From Flaccisagitta enflata (taxonomy: Eukaryota > Chaetognatha > Sagittoidea > Aphragmophora): 64,000 nt of DNA. Made by a program: the position numbers and the translations under genes. Position 1 is the first letter of the stretch. Every line of letters begins with the position of its first letter. Location: the NCBI GenBank assembly GCA_965153355.1, contig OZ231126.1, forward strand, positions 94,426,001-94,490,000, given 5' to 3'. Below the pieces are notes generated by a model, which did no database searches, was not told the DNA's origin, and was given only the letters and a program-made list of their open reading frames with translations. Positions 63,296 through 64,000 of this stretch are shown here, one piece after another.

Positions 63296-64000
63296 CAGGA
63301 AAGAGAGAGGTATGGGTAAGAGGAAAAGAAAGGAGGGGTGGAAAGGAAAGAGAGAGGGATGGGTAAGAGGAAAAGAAAGGAGGGGTGGAAAGGAAAGAGA
63401 GAGGGATGGGTAAGAGGAAATGAAAGGAGGGGTGGAAGGGAAAGAGAGAGGGATGGGTAAGAGGAAAAGAAAGGAGGGGTGGAAAGGAAAGAGAGAGGGA
63501 TGGGTAAGAGGAAAAGAAAGGAGGGGTGGAAAGGAAAGAGAGAGGGATGGGTAAGAGGAAAAGAAAGGAGGGGTGGAAAGGAAAGAGAGAGGGATGGGTA
63601 AGAGGAAAAGAAAGGAGGGGTGGAGAGGAAAGAGAGAGGGATTGGTAAGAGGAAAAGAAAGGAGGGGTGGAAAGGAAAGAGAAGGGGATGGGTAAGAGGA
63701 AAAGAAAGGAGGGGTGGAAAGGAAAGAGAGAGGGATGGGTAAGAGGAAAAGAAAGGAGGGGTGGAAAGGAAAGAGAGAGGGATGGGTAAGAGGAAAAGAA
63801 AGGAGGGGTGGAAAGGAAAGAGAGAGGGATGGGTAAGAGGAAAAGAGAGGAGGGGTGGAAAGGAAAGAGAGAGGGATGGGTAAGAGGAAAAGAAAGGAGG
63901 AGTGGAAAGGAAAGAGAGAGGGATGGGTAAGAGGAAAAGAGAGGAGGGATTGGTAAGGAGAGAGGGATGGGTAAGAGGAAAAGAAAGGAGGGGTGGAAAG
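63296..64000. repeat. 47-bp purine minisatellite, about 15 copies, running off the window
   Basis: The unit contains GAGAGAGGGATGGGTAAGAG and AAAGGAGGGGTGGAAAGG, with a period of 47 bp and very high identity between copies. The last two copies before the edge show a shortened unit near 63,930-63,965. Confidence 0.97.

Noticed and set aside
63296-64000. Regular array that might be taken for a CRISPR
   Set aside because: Units are contiguous 47-bp repeats without unique spacers, in a eukaryotic context. The same applies to the other minisatellites.

Overview
The window is non-coding, repeat-dominated DNA from an animal genome. A BEL/Pao retrotransposon (a superfamily known from metazoans), a Helentron-type rolling-circle transposon, and very dense (AG)n, (AC)n, (AAC)n, (AAAG)n and (GACA)n microsatellites point to an invertebrate with a large, microsatellite-rich genome. 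A crustacean or mollusc is possible, but the sequence does not settle this. I found no host protein-coding gene and no rRNA or tRNA gene.

Layout. 1-9,350 (minus strand): a decayed BEL/Pao element with gag, protease, reverse transcriptase, RNase H and integrase broken by several frameshifts. A second degraded coding-like stretch (1-1,210) runs off the left edge. 9,350-14,240: sparse sequence with a long (GA)n tract and a 35-bp minisatellite. 14,241-22,935 (minus strand): a Helentron with one intact 2,376-codon ORF encoding a Ulp1-like cysteine protease, a lysine-rich 19-residue repeat, a zinc-finger/DUF6570-like region, an HUH Rep nuclease, a PIF1-like helicase and an exo/endonuclease/phosphatase (AP-type) domain. 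Its proposed ends carry asymmetric inverted repeats, and the 3' end is present three times in tandem. 23,753-24,122: a strong heat-shock-type promoter on the minus strand (TATA box, three heat shock element arrays, about eight CCAAT boxes) pointing toward the Helentron. 24.2-64 kb: microsatellites, minisatellites, three foldback/MITE-like elements and more than 25 copies or fragments of short (about 130-280 bp, longer when interrupted) non-autonomous elements.

These short elements are the most interesting part. Each has a 5' leader (often AACAAGGCCGGATACACGG), a subterminal motif, a central tetranucleotide array (GGAC/GACC) or minisatellite, and a 3' palindrome followed by an A-run (ACTAAAAA). 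The 5' subterminal motif changes together with the 3' palindrome between subtypes, so the two ends match within each copy. This is the asymmetric-terminal-inverted-repeat plan of Helentrons and their non-autonomous relatives (HINEs, for example DINE-1), and the Helentron here also ends in ACTAAAAA. A second set (called family C below) has GGGCAGCGGCCCC ends and carries a different minisatellite in each copy. Nesting, a head-to-tail pair sharing a T-run, a near-adjacent pair, and insertion in A/T runs all support mobility. Assigning these elements to Helentron machinery is inference from structure only.
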